From positions 17,539,060 to 17,603,059 of the forward strand of contig OX442314.1 in the NCBI GenBank assembly GCA_949358305.1: a stretch of 64,000 nucleotides of DNA, written 5' to 3'. Position numbers and translations under genes: made by a program. Source of the stretch: Strigamia acuminata (Eukaryota; Arthropoda; Chilopoda; Geophilomorpha; Linotaeniidae). Positions 14,132-25,990 of this stretch are shown piece by piece (within the stretch, counting starts at the first letter, position 1; every line of letters begins with the position of its first letter). The notes under the pieces were generated by a model. It saw only the letters and a list, made by a program, of their open reading frames with translations, was not told the DNA's origin and ran no database searches.

Positions 14132-14800
14132 TATCTAAAACACAACAAACACACTTTACATGAAATATTTAGATACATTCTTTGATATTTAAATTACACA
14201 TTGACTATTTAAATTAACTAATATTAATAAAATGAACTGTAAACGAATGGAAAATGATATATAAAATGACGACGGCGATGGCTTGTCGACGTCGGTGTGT
14301 GTCGCGATGGCTTCTCGTGACGATAATCGATCAATTTTGGCCCGAAATAATTCGGTTTTCTTCACTTAAAAAATTACGGAAGATATTCCGAAATCATATC
14401 TCTAATTCTATTCAAACAGCACAAAAACAAACAATTCAGGCAATTCTTCTGATTGCGGTGGAAAGAATTCCTTATGCTGAACTGACGACGTGGCGACTTC
14501 AGGCAATTCGGGACCTTTCTTGGCTTGGGTGGCACAGTGAGCTCTGTAGGCTGCGATGATGTCAACTTTTGGCTTCTACCTCACCGGCGTTTGACAAGCT
14601 CAAGGCAAGGCTGTCCTCTCTGTTCAGTTTGACTGAGCAAAGAATAATTCTCACAACAAAGGATATTTGTTGCAAGAAAGTTTTGCATGTTTCAAGGAGC
14701 AATTTCTGGATGACTTTTCGTGATAATGGTTTGGTTTAGACTGTCTTCTCAATCTTAGACAGGATATGCATCCTGTTGAGACATAGGGGCTTATAGGCCT

Positions 14801-14814
14801 GTTGCCCTGGCAAC
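14801..14814. promoter_or_regulatory. X-box inside the putative LTR
   Basis: GTTGCCCTGGCAAC. Third of three within the putative LTR. Confidence 0.45.
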
Positions 14815-14951
14815 GACCTAATTGTTCATGAGAACCAACTTTGTTGGACAAAATAAAAAATAATAAACAGAAATAATTCTAATAAAATAAAATATATATT
14901 TCTAATAAATATTCTTATTTTTAGTTTCACCCTGGTGACCACCAGGTCACC

Positions 14952-16220
14952 ACAATTAATATAACATTTAAGCTGAAACTACAACAAATACATATTAAGT
15001 TATTCATCATTTATTCTCACTTAATAATGAGAAGTGTAAGAACATTTTCACTAATTACATCATCAGCAGGAAAGTTTGTAAACTTGCCAGCATAATTTAA
15101 TATTCTTGGACTTGAGAGAAGAAAAAACATGTTTATGCAAATGCTCAAATCAAATTAAAATAATTCATTACGATTTTTTTTTCTCACCTTAAGGCTGATG
15201 TGCAGTTTGAATTTAAAATGCAAAACTGCAACGTTTAAAATCCAGCGAAAAATCAGTTTTTCCAATCACGCAATTTCTTTTTTTTTTTGATTGGAATGGA
15301 AGAAGAACGTCGTAGTCAAATGCCTTTGCACTGCACTGATTTTTCAAAAATTCCAACTGCATACCAAATGACTATAGATAACCTTCCCCGCCCACCCCCT
15401 CATTTTTTTTACTCCGAAATACTTCCTCATGCTCATTGATTCGTCTCACGTCGCACAGAACGACCCATTGAAAAGTCTAAAACCATTACACGACCCCCAA
15501 CTTCAGATGGCACAACATACAGCGTCCGTGATGATGAGGTCTGCAGCTGACATCGTTCATTCAATGCCCTGGGTCTTCTCTTCCATATAAGCTTCTCTAT
15601 TTCTGAAATTGCTCGTTAGAAGTATGACGCGACTGCGGAAAGAAATTCTTGAAACTTCTCAACCGATCCATTTATGTCAAAAAACACCCATGAAACTTTA
15701 AATCGATCCGAATTTATATATTGAATTTCCTACTCGAGCCGCATTCACATCATATCATGAGCCAATCGCAGTTGGCAAGTAATAGAATTTAAACATTCTA
15801 TATATGGCGTGTATATTCCTCCGAGAATTTGTAGAGATAAAGTTTAGTAAACACTTTTTATTTCTCCTCTCGAAAAGGATCTTCAATCTAACATTTTCCC
15901 CTCCATTTCGCCACCCGTGGGCGCTAGAAAAGAGAGAATTAAGCCTACTTCCTTTGTTGCGCTGTTTTGCAGAATCCATCTAAAGAGCTTACAACCTTGA
16001 GTAATCATGCAAGAATTACGAAGCTGTCAAGAAAGTTTGTGACATAATAATTGAGATGAAGTGAATTTCTTGATGGAACGTGGATTCATCAGGAGGTGAA
16101 CTTTAACATTCAATACGGTTTTTGCCACGCTTGAGATTACCTATTAGCGCTCTATTTATGATGTAATTATTTGCTGTCAACATATATTATGCGTAACTTG
16201 ATATTTACAATGGATAACCC
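14952..16220. other. Intergenic AT-rich DNA
   Basis: No gene, repeat family or clear signal was recognised. Open frames are short and unconvincing. Confidence 0.5.
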
Positions 16221-16496
16221 CAGTGGCGGATTGGTAACCTCTGGGGCCCTCATCGTAGTTGGTTAAGTTGCAAAAAGTGCACTTTTAGATGGTCAGATGT
16301 CAGATCTGCTTATTTTCTTTTTAAATATAATTTATTTTTTAAAGATAAACGCAAATTTCAGAAAGAAAGCTAGTGAAAAAATTAATTTTTGATAAATAAT
16401 ATTATCTTTCTTAAAAAAGGACAGTTGGTCGGGACTCCGATACCTTTGGGGCTCCTAGGAACGTACCAAGTGTGCCTTATGGGTAATCCACCACTG
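16221..16496. mobile_element. hAT-type MITE (276 bp)
   Basis: Terminal inverted repeats CAGTGGCGGATT (left) and AATCCACCACTG (right) are typical of hAT elements. The flanking octamers GATAACCC and GATAGCCG are an imperfect 8-bp target duplication (6 of 8 match), the size hAT transposases make. The inside has no long reading frame, so the copy is non-autonomous. Confidence 0.7.
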
Positions 16497-17398
16497 GATA
16501 GCCGAAAGCCCCTTGGCCCGCTTGATGGTAATTCGTAAAGATTATTTGGAAGTGTTAATTGCAATGTTGACCAAAGCTAAGGTCAACAACAAACTCTATT
16601 TCTATTGTACCGGTAATTAACATTATAAGCACGGTTTAAACATGTTTTAGTTTCCTAGACTTCGTGTTGACAGTGCCCAAACTATGTAAACATTATATTT
16701 CGATATGTAAGACACGTGTTTCCAGTTTATTGGATTAATGAACTGACGACATTCCATTTAATTTCACTCGATGCTCTCAAGAGTGTAATTGTGTCTGCTG
16801 AGGCTTTGCTCATCGCCTCGTGAATGTGGACGTTTCGAGAGGTTTATAGTTACGAATTCCCATAGAAATATTACGGATAGACATTTTTAAAACTGTGATA
16901 TCTTGAAATTAATTTCTGCTTTATTATACTAACGACCAGGTACAAACAAAATTGAAATGTGGAAATAAATTGTCCAATCAATGATTTTTTTTGAACAATT
17001 TTAAAAAATATAATATAATTTGAATTTTTACTTGACAATATAAATTTTATGATTAAATTTTACTCGAGGAACTCCGATGGGGTGGTCGTGATTTTATCAT
17101 TAACAAACTTCTTTTTTTTCAAACAATCAATAATGAAACCATTAGGAAAATATGGCAACTAAGCTTGGCAATGAGCTCCTCGGTAATCTTAATCTCCCTT
17201 GGTAAAAATAGAACATAAAAGCAATTTGAAATTTACAAACTTCTGGAGCGCTTTCACCCAATACCCACAAGCTTTTGCTTTTAATTTCTGCCGTGACTAT
17301 AAAATTCCACTTTTAATATTAACAGAATTATTCAATACACCTTAAAAGAATGAAACTGAAAACTAAAAAGTCGACAAGTTTGTATTCATTGAACAGTA

Positions 17399-17558
17399 GG
17401 CGCATTCATAAAGTAATTTAGAGACTAAACAGCATATTTAAAACTGCTTGTCTCGATTTAGTCTGTTTTCTGTTTTCAGTTTTGAGTGGGCAAGCGCACG
17501 ACATTTAAACAACAAAACACGTTTAACTGCAAGTTAAACGTGACTTTATGAATGCGCC
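17399..17558. mobile_element. Small MITE with TA target site (160 bp)
   Basis: The ends GGCGCATTCATAAAGT and ACTTTATGAATGCGCC are exact inverted complements and are flanked on both sides by TA. An inner pair of GTTTAACT / AGTTAAAC also folds back. A TA duplication suggests a Tc1/mariner-type origin. It lies about 190 bases downstream of the receptor gene's stop codon. Confidence 0.7.
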
Positions 17559-17744
17559 TATTAAAACTAGACGACGTGACAAACGAACACAACCAAACTG
17601 CAGCGAGCACGATGCGTTTACTTTGCTCATCCATCTCTCATCCAAATTCCAAATGAAGCATAAACAAGTAAATAGCACGAAGATTCTAACTCCTCCAGTG
17701 GCGATATACTCGCATGAATGGTTCGCACACAAGTTGCTTCATCT

Positions 17745-18747
17745 TTAGACCGCATCCGGAGGCGTTTCCCACGTCAACAGCTGAAGACTGGTCGAGCAAG
17801 ATAAATCACCCGCTGTCCCGTAACAAGAGACTTGGGTATCCGCACGAGGACGCAACGTGGAACTATAGATTTTAAGCATCCGTCCGTTACACGTGTACGC
17901 CACCGCCACGAGCAAGCCTTGAATGCTAAATAACAACTGGAAAAGCATCCAAACGGTTTGAATTCCGCTCGTGCGGGCGCCCAGTCCGCACAACCACACT
18001 GTGGCCGATAACGCATAAATCTTCACGTAAAGCGATAGCTGCACATAACGCCGGTTTCGCCATTTTCGACTCCGTTTCCTGTCGATCAACATGTCCGATA
18101 CGCATTTGATGGTTATGGCTGCACGAGTGGCGAAAACTGCCATGACGACTGTGATGAATGCCAATGGTAAGGCGAAGGCATACGTAAGAACTTCGGTCCT
18201 GGATATCCAGCAGTTGTCGGGCGGCACCGAGAACTCCTGCAACGCTACGGCGAGACACGTGCAAACGCAGGGAAAACCCCAAGCGATTAGCGAGTAACGG
18301 CAAAAAGTACACACGCGCGCAGATGTCTTGTCGCGCACACACAGATTATTGTCCTTTGACATGACGTAGACGTCGTGTGTCATGGCTGTCAGCCAGGTGA
18401 AGACGGATAAACCAAGGCCATGCAACGAGAAAACCAGTCCCCAGCATAAGTGATTGTCACGTAGTTTTTGAACGCCCACGACAAAGAGCAACTGAAGCAA
18501 AAAAAGGGCTGCCAATAGATTCATCAATGTGGTGCCGGCGAGAGAACGCACGTCCGAGAAAAGGCTGTAAGTGATAAAAGCGAATATGAGTCCTACTAAC
18601 GATAAACTGTTGGCGACCACAGTGACGAGGGAGAAAACTTCTTCCTCCACCACATTGCTATTAGCCACAGTTAATCCGGCGTTTGTGGTGGCGTTGACAA
18701 AAGGAAATGTGATTGTGGAAGGCTCCCTGTCGTCTGAAGCCATGGAA
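17745..18747 (-). CDS. Secretin/methuselah-like GPCR
   Basis: A 332-residue seven-transmembrane receptor of the plasma membrane starts at the ATG at 18743. Approximate helices: 37-60, 67-91, 99-127, 140-158, 184-210, 226-244, 251-275. Cys100 at the top of helix 3 and Cys168 in the NCW motif of loop 2 can form the conserved disulfide. LFSIQGLLVAVAYTC in helix 7 is the class B signature. The 36 residues before helix 1 carry an NAT glycosylation sequon but no signal peptide or Cys-rich methuselah ectodomain. Four bases above the ATG is an excellent splice acceptor (pyrimidine run then CAG, exon start 18747), so an upstream exon exists and may add 5' UTR or an ectodomain. I did not find it. The tail ends LLTWETPPDAV, resembling the paralogue at 761-1636. 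Ligand unknown. Confidence 0.8.
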
Positions 18748-21700
18748 CTGGAAATAAAGAAAGAAAGAAAGCAAAGTTTTAATGAGATAAAACACGCATT
18801 AGAGATACTCTTTCTTCTTAAAGATCGAGAAATCTCATCATTTGCATGAGTGGCTCTTGAGGGGCCTGGAAGAAACGACTAGACATCTGCTTTTATTTTA
18901 CGCCACATTTACTTTTTCTGGTTTACACCGAATGATTTAGACAAAATATAACTGAACAGGGCATTTGATGACCTTCAAAACACATCTGAATGATAATAAT
19001 AGTTCATCATATTGAATCGGGGATGAAATTACGCGTGTAAAATTCACTAGGAGTAATTAGCATGCAACTGTAGAATCAAGAGTTATTGGTCTATAAATTG
19101 TCAGTGGAAACATTGGAAGTTTAACACATGCACGGTTACATCAAAATAAATTTCACCAGCCACACACACGTACATACATTTAAAATTCAAGCGCTTTGCG
19201 GCAAATTTTCCATTTGCACAATTTCACCCCGGAGATGTAATAAATGAAGTGAAAGAAAAGCGTGAAAGTAAATCCAACTTTTTATTTGCTGTACAAATAA
19301 ATAGTCTTATATTCAAGCAGAAATTTGAAATACGTAATAACCAAGTATCCAAACTAAAAGTGCAGTGCAGTGCAGTTATTTTAGCTTCGCTGCAGCACTT
19401 GACGCAAAAATGTAGATTTAAATGAAATGACTGTAAATTGAGATTTGAATTGAGTTCCAGCCGTCCGTGTGCCATTGATTCACAGCTTTATGCGTGAAAG
19501 TTATAAAGGGGGGGAGTGTTGGGGGATTGGGGGCTAAAATGATTGACGGATTATAGTAAATTGAAACAGCTAAAGGAAATTTTTTCTTGCGAAATTTAAT
19601 TAATTCACGCTCCATTAATCTAGTGTAATTTGATTAGAATAAATTCCAGCGAAAAGTTTGTTAATGAGCTTTTCATAAATGTTCTCTGGAGATTTTTGAA
19701 ACATCAACAAACATCCATTATCGTGTTACAATTTTGAAATTCATTCATTGATGAATAATTTTTTTATAATGAGTAAACAGATGATGGGATGATAATTTTA
19801 TTAAAATTTTATTTAAATTCTTACTAAATAAACACCAGCAGTTTGCAGGCTGTAATCGCGATGACTGATGCTTAATTCAAGCCTCAAACTACCCGTTCCT
19901 TCTTGAGCAAACATAAACAATAAATAATTAACAGCACAACGCGCTAATTGGCCTAGCAGGGTTGATAAGAGGGCTTACTCCTGTCTCTTCTGGCGCTAGG
20001 GATTAAACATTGTGTGTATTTGTGGAGTTTTTGTACTTCCTTTTCACTAAAAATGGGAATGGAAGTTTCATTACAATTTTTTTTCCCGTTGAAGAATGAA
20101 GATGATAATCTAGTGCAACTATTATAATACTATAAAAAAATATTACCACTGTTTGAGGTAAAATGTTTGTGTTTATTTTATCACCATTTATTTGCGTTGT
20201 ATTTGAGTTGTTGTGAAAGTTTGTCAGATAACACTAGATTTGGAGAAAAGGACTCTGGAAACTGAGGTTGAGCAATTTGGCGCAGTTAGTTAGCAAAAGT
20301 TTGTCCTATAACTTCAAATCTGTACAAACATGTGCAATAGCCTGCACAGTTTCAAGCTAGTACCCAACCTTTGCCTAACGAGCCAATTTTGGTTTTTTGT
20401 ATGCAGAAAAGAATGTTCAGTTTGAATTTGGCATCAAAATTCCGGACGCGGACTGTTGTCTGGAGTTTGGGGGCTCGTAACAACTTACAAATTAAACTTC
20501 TACGTGACTAAGAGGTAGGTTTAAAATTCAATTTTTGTTTTTTAAAATCACTAAAAGTTGCAGCAAAACAGTAGGCTGCTTTAATGCGGCTTTTGCTTTA
20601 GTTAACATTTTACTATTTTAGTCCGTACAAAAATTCGGTGATTTTGTAAAATTTCGTATTGTAAGAAGCAATTCTTTTTTGTTTTAGCGAGGATTCTTTG
20701 AGGAAAACTTCGGATTTATTCGAATTTATGCTGAATTTTTATTACTTTTTTATCAAAGGTTCATTTTCAAGAACTCCGAACGAACATTAACCGATCGTAT
20801 CTGTCTCTGATGCCTTCTGCAACCAAGCAAACCACTCAGCATACTTCATCCGGCGCTATCAGCGAACTAACCCCAACGGCCGAACCGAAAGAGTGCGGAA
20901 AAGAAGGATGTGAAATCAAACCGCCATTTTTTTTAAAGGTTTATTGGAAAACCATTTATTTTTGACATTAAATTGTAGTTTAGACCCTAATTAGTAATTA
21001 ATCTATAAAAACATTTCAACCGTAAAGTTTTAGCAACTAAAAAACGATTATTTTTAATTCTAATTAGTTCATTTCCTGACATTTATTGACTAAAATGCTT
21101 TCCCGGAAATTAGGAACGAGTCTGTTTCGTATTCCAACTGAAACTAGTTGGTTTTCCATCCTGACTGAACCACTCGGCAATAACGTTTGCTTTTCTACCT
21201 TTACTAAAATAATGTGGTGATGGTGACGGTTGATTTGAACTAAACTAATTCATAATTCATATCAAATTCATTATATTTATCAGGCTGCACAGCTGGAATA
21301 TTTTCCCAAAGATAAGCAATCGAAACGGACGGCTTTTTTAGTTCAGGGATCAATATTTTGGAATTACTCAACATTTCCTGCAAAAAGAAAAGAAAAAGAA
21401 AGAAAACCTGGAAGAAAAAAAATAGTGCTCACCAAGCAAAAGTCTGTCCTATCAGTGTAAAACACGACTTTGAATATTGTGAACACGCATGATCGCAACT
21501 CCAGTATTAACTGCCTGTATTGGTTGACTGCAGTTGCCACTTGATTTCATCAATTTATAGGCAACACGGAATCAAAATAGAATTCGAATTTGGACGAAGA
21601 AAAAAAAATGATGAGCAAAAATAAAAAAGAACTAAAACTTAAAAATGAGATATAAAAAAAAAAGTTTAGGCAATAAATCCTCATCCCATTACAGATTTAC

Positions 21701-24700
21701 AACGCACCGCTGCGTCGTTGACTGGGCAAACTTTTCTGCTCCTCAAAGCTCACTTGTGGCCAAGTGACCGCTCGCATTTCATTCACAGATGCATGACTGC
21801 ACAAACAAATCTACAATGCTGCAATCAATAGTTGCAAACCATTTATTTGCATGTCGCTACGAATTGGCAATTTCATTTTCTGAAATTGCCTGTGCAAATC
21901 CTGCGCAGGTGCAGAAAAAGAGCTTTTACGGTACTTGAATAGTGACCCGTACGAACACGAACAGAGCAGTGAGTCTCAACCTTAATACGAATAAAGCTCG
22001 CAGCAATTCATCGATGTGACGTGCTGGCTTTTCTACCCAGTTTAGTAATTTAATTTAAGATATCACCCAAGAAGAGTAATATTGAACGTTAAGTTAATTC
22101 GGGGTCTTCGAATTAATCTTGGTGTTTCACCATACTCCCCCCCGGGCAATTACCATGGGAAAATCTCGAGGATTTACTCGCAACAGTTTGACTGGCTGGA
22201 ATTTTGCTCAAATTTCTCGAATAACATTTCCCAACTTTAAGCCAATGCGAGGGAGTGAGATTAGACGTGAATAATGCAGCGACGTTTTGCTGAAGAGAAA
22301 GTAATAAAGTCACTTGGCTGTCAATAGAAGCGAGAGAAAAAATAAACTGGAAATGTTTTGGCTGCACGAGGAATGTTCATTCCGAGGTCCGCCTCCACGA
22401 ACACAAAAGGAGACCCCTGGTAGCAAGTGTGCTCATTAATCACGTCTTTCTCTTTCCTTCAAGACAAGTTGCAGTTTGCACGCCCACAGTTAAACCGCGT
22501 ACGTAGAAAGGTTTTCCACTCCCTTCACTCTCGCCAACCGTCCTTAATTCTATACTGAATCAACAGGGGATGAGACCGGATAAGCTGCAGAAAGTAGAGT
22601 TCTCTTGTTGCTTCACCACAAGACGCAAATGGCCGCACACATCAATTCTTTATGAGGTGACGCCATTACTCTTTCATGAGGGTAAATTAAGGTTGAACCG
22701 TCAATAGAATTTACATCATTTATTTCAATTGATGGATTCCGAGGGTCCCTTGACCAATGCGATAGGCAATGAGGAGCACCGAGAGAAAAACAAACAGAAA
22801 CGTGCTGGTAATAAAAAGTGCGCGAGTTTGCCTCCGAATGTATAATTAATTTAACTCGCAAGAAAATATTTATATTTTCTGTGCATTTCCTAGCAAGGTT
22901 TTTCGAAGTTTATGGAGAAAGGAGAAATTTATTTTCTGAGGAAGAGAGAAAATTGGTAACTTTATACGTTCGCACGATCACACGTCGGTCTTATATCGAA
23001 TAGAATTCGTTTTATCAAAAAATTTACTGCTGGGTTTATTGCGCTGCTTTCCGAGCTTTGATACTTTGCTGTTGATACAGTTTCTTCTTCTGCTTTAACT
23101 AAAAGCAATAGACTTGTAACATTTGTTGGAACCACAACGGCGCACCTGTTTTAGTGTAACCCTCTTTTAGTATGACCCCTGACTTTTGATACCTACCCCT
23201 TATTAGGAGATAGAAAGTAGAAACCCCGCTTTCCATCCTTTTTAAAAATAAATAAAAATAAAAAGAGGTTTATTTTGTAAATTTTTTGCCTAAATGGTCC
23301 ATTTTCCACACTTTTTTTTCTAAAATTTGTTATTTTATATATTTTATTTTTTTAGAAAGTTTATTTTTCAAATGAGTGGATTCAACACCTAAAAAGTGAA
23401 TTTTTAATTATATAGGGGCTCCAGACAATATTAATACACCACTACGATAACACATAATTAAAGTAAGTATGTTGTAGCATTTTACTAATTACTAAAAGTA
23501 AAACAAATTTTGTTCTCATCACCGCTTTACACTATCAAGCGGCAATTATTCGATTTTTTTTATAAAGGTCAACAGTAAAGGTTGGAATAAACCAAGCAAA
23601 CCGTTGTCGTAAATTCTTGCTAAATGTTTTGGAATAGCAAAGATAATGAGATTCCATTATTATAATGCAAAGTTGACCTTCTAGTGACAAAAAGTAATTA
23701 CAAACCGATTAAATAGCGCAAAATTGCATCCTTCACGTCACCAACATACAATAACATTAAAGTTTCTTCTTATTCTCCATATTTTTAATATTTCTCTAAT
23801 CTTGTTTACCGCTTACGCTCATATCGCGACTTCATTGCACAGTCTTTTTTATCGGCTTGCATTTTCTTTAAATTCGCGGCCCTGCTAATTGCACTCAGCA
23901 TTCGCGGCAAATAATAAAAGGATTGCGCATGCTTTTCATTCGCAGAGGGAGAGATTTCAATTTTTAAACACGCACACACACTGCTTTCCAATTTAACACG
24001 CACACACACACAAATGAAAATATTTTTTCATGTTGGCAATTTCATTATTCTTTTCTTGTTTTCATACTCGAGGTGATCAAGAAAGTTTACGCGTGAAAGT
24101 ACAAGCGGGATGACATTCCATGATAGCATAGTTTCATCTCAAATCATGTCAATTCTCTTCACTTGTGTTATAAGCTACGACATCAATTAGTAACTGTATA
24201 TTCTCATTAGACGAAATAAAAGGAAAGGTACTAATGAAACGCAGGTGACTCGCATTCCGATCGTTCTATGCGTAGATAAGTCTAATTAAGCGAGTCAATT
24301 GATTTTTCCAGAGGTACACCGTTTGCTTCATGCCATTCTATTCATAAAATGTAAATTCAATTGGGAGTCGGTCATGTGTAAGGTCGAAAGAACAAAGCCC
24401 AAGTTTCTTTTATCCAGTCATCATTTTTTTGTTGCTGCAATTCCCAATTAGGGAATTCCCATGCCAATATTATTTCAAGGTGAAAACAATGTGTTCACGA
24501 CTATTTTGTAGTCATGACTGCCAATACCGTATTTGGGATAATTTGATTTTTTTTATAAATGAATGCAGATTTTATGCCACGTGGTAACCGCTTCATCGAG
24601 AATGTTTTCAATATTTATAATACAAGAAGGCGCTTTGATTTTTTTTTGCATTTCCTCAAGGAATATTCCCACCACTAACGGATTTTCATCTTATTTTTTT

Positions 24701-24771
24701 TTTAATTTTGAAGGAAATTGGCGTTAAATGGTCGAATAATGTCAGTAAAACTGATATATAGTCTCTATATA
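18748..24771. other. Gene-poor AT-rich interval
   Basis: No convincing exon. It should contain the promoter and any upstream exon of the minus-strand receptor. A G-rich patch lies at 19507-19533 (GGGGGGGAG ... GGGGG). Longest frames are under 93 codons, start at random positions and have no recognisable domain. Confidence 0.45.
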
Positions 24772-25990
24772 CAGGGTGGAACAAAAGTCTGTTCCCCTCA
24801 AATATTTCCTGAGCAATTGCATCTAGGCCAACTTTGATGAAGCGATCGTATAGGAAGTTGGGTGAGAGCAATCCAATGATGTCATCAAATTTGACCTTGA
24901 AGGCCATTTTCAAGGTTATTCACTTGCTAACTTCTAAACCAATCAGGTTAGAGCAAAAAAGTCAATTACAAAGTTGTAGAGCACCATCAAATTAGTACTA
25001 TCCAACTTATCTTAGTCATCTTAAGTTAAATGTTTTCTTTTTAAAAAGGAGACAAATCAGAAAAAAAATCAGCAAAGTGAAATTTTTTAACCCTCGGAGG
25101 CATAAGGATAAAATGTGCCGTTCTGGTTTAAGCCATTATGGATTTATGGACAATTTTTAAGTCAATTGGTTAAAGCGCCATTTAGTTTGTTTTTAGTTCG
25201 GAACTATTTTTATTGAGGACGTAATGCCTAAACAATAAAAATAAATAGATTTGAGCCATCTGGAGGTGGTTTTAATCACTACTGGTAAATGCGAAAAGCT
25301 GTTCACTGAAGCGCTGTTTACAAATACAGCAAAGCCAGCTTAAAAGTTATGCTGGAGTTTTAAGAAGCAGAAAATTTTCAAGTTGAATATTTAATTAAAT
25401 AAATGATGAATTATTACAAATTTCACCTGAGATTTACTTTGTTATCAGATGAACAAAGTCACAAATTTCAGCAAAAAAATTCATAGGAAAAAAAATTTTT
25501 CTATTCAAGAAAAAGCTTGTCCATAAATCCATATAGCCAAGGGTTAATCATGTGATAAAGTAATTATTGAGGCATTAAAAAAAGGCAGTGGTTTTTCTTG
25601 TTTACTTGCATAATGATGCACATTTGAATACGTTTATTTAAGTAATTCAGTATTTTTGTGATAGAAATTTAAGTTTTGTCACAATGGCTGGCTTTATTTC
25701 AGCTGATTTGTCTCCTTTTTAAAAGGAAAACATTTAACTTAAGATCACTAAAATAAGGAGGATAGTACTAATTTGATGGTGCTCTACAACTTTGTAATTG
25801 ACTTTTTTGCTCTAACCTGATTGGTTTAGAAGTTAGCAAGTGAATAACCTTGAAAATGGCTGTCAAGGTCAAATTTGATGACATCATTGGATTGCTCTCA
25901 CCCAACTTCCTATACAATCGCTTCATCAAAGTTGCCTAGATGCAATTGCTCAGGAAATATTTGAGAGGAACAGACTTTTGTTCCACCCTG
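24772..25990. mobile_element. Tc1/mariner-type MITE with about 289-bp inverted repeats
   Basis: The 1219-bp element begins CAGGGTGGAACAAAAGTCTG, ends with the exact complement, and is flanked by TA on each side. The two arms (24772-25060 and 25703-25990) are inverted copies with only about a dozen differences by eye, so the insertion is young. The roughly 640-bp centre has no transposase frame and contains a second, weaker inverted pair around a shared ATGGATTTATGGAC (about 25135 and 25517). The 75-codon frame on the minus strand here is simply part of the left arm. Confidence 0.85.

Larger units (their letters stand above)
13977..14951 (-). mobile_element. Probable solo LTR (about 975 bp)
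   Basis: The segment begins TGTGGAGCGACC and ends GGTCACCACA on the plus strand, so it has TG...CA ends with short inverted TGTGG/CCACA tips. Read on the minus strand, an AATAAAG polyadenylation signal lies about 60 bases before the end (near 14037), as expected for U3-R-U5 order. No coding region or second copy is present, so a solo LTR is the simplest reading. No clear target-site duplication is seen (TCCAT against ATTAA), which weakens the call. Perfect palindromes sit at both edges (GGTCGCTCCA with its inverse at 13967-13989, and a GGTGACC/GGTCACC pair near 14931). Three X-box palindromes lie inside. Confidence 0.4.

Noticed and set aside
24686-24913. 75-codon minus-strand frame
   Set aside because: It is the translation of the left inverted arm of the MITE at 24772-25990.
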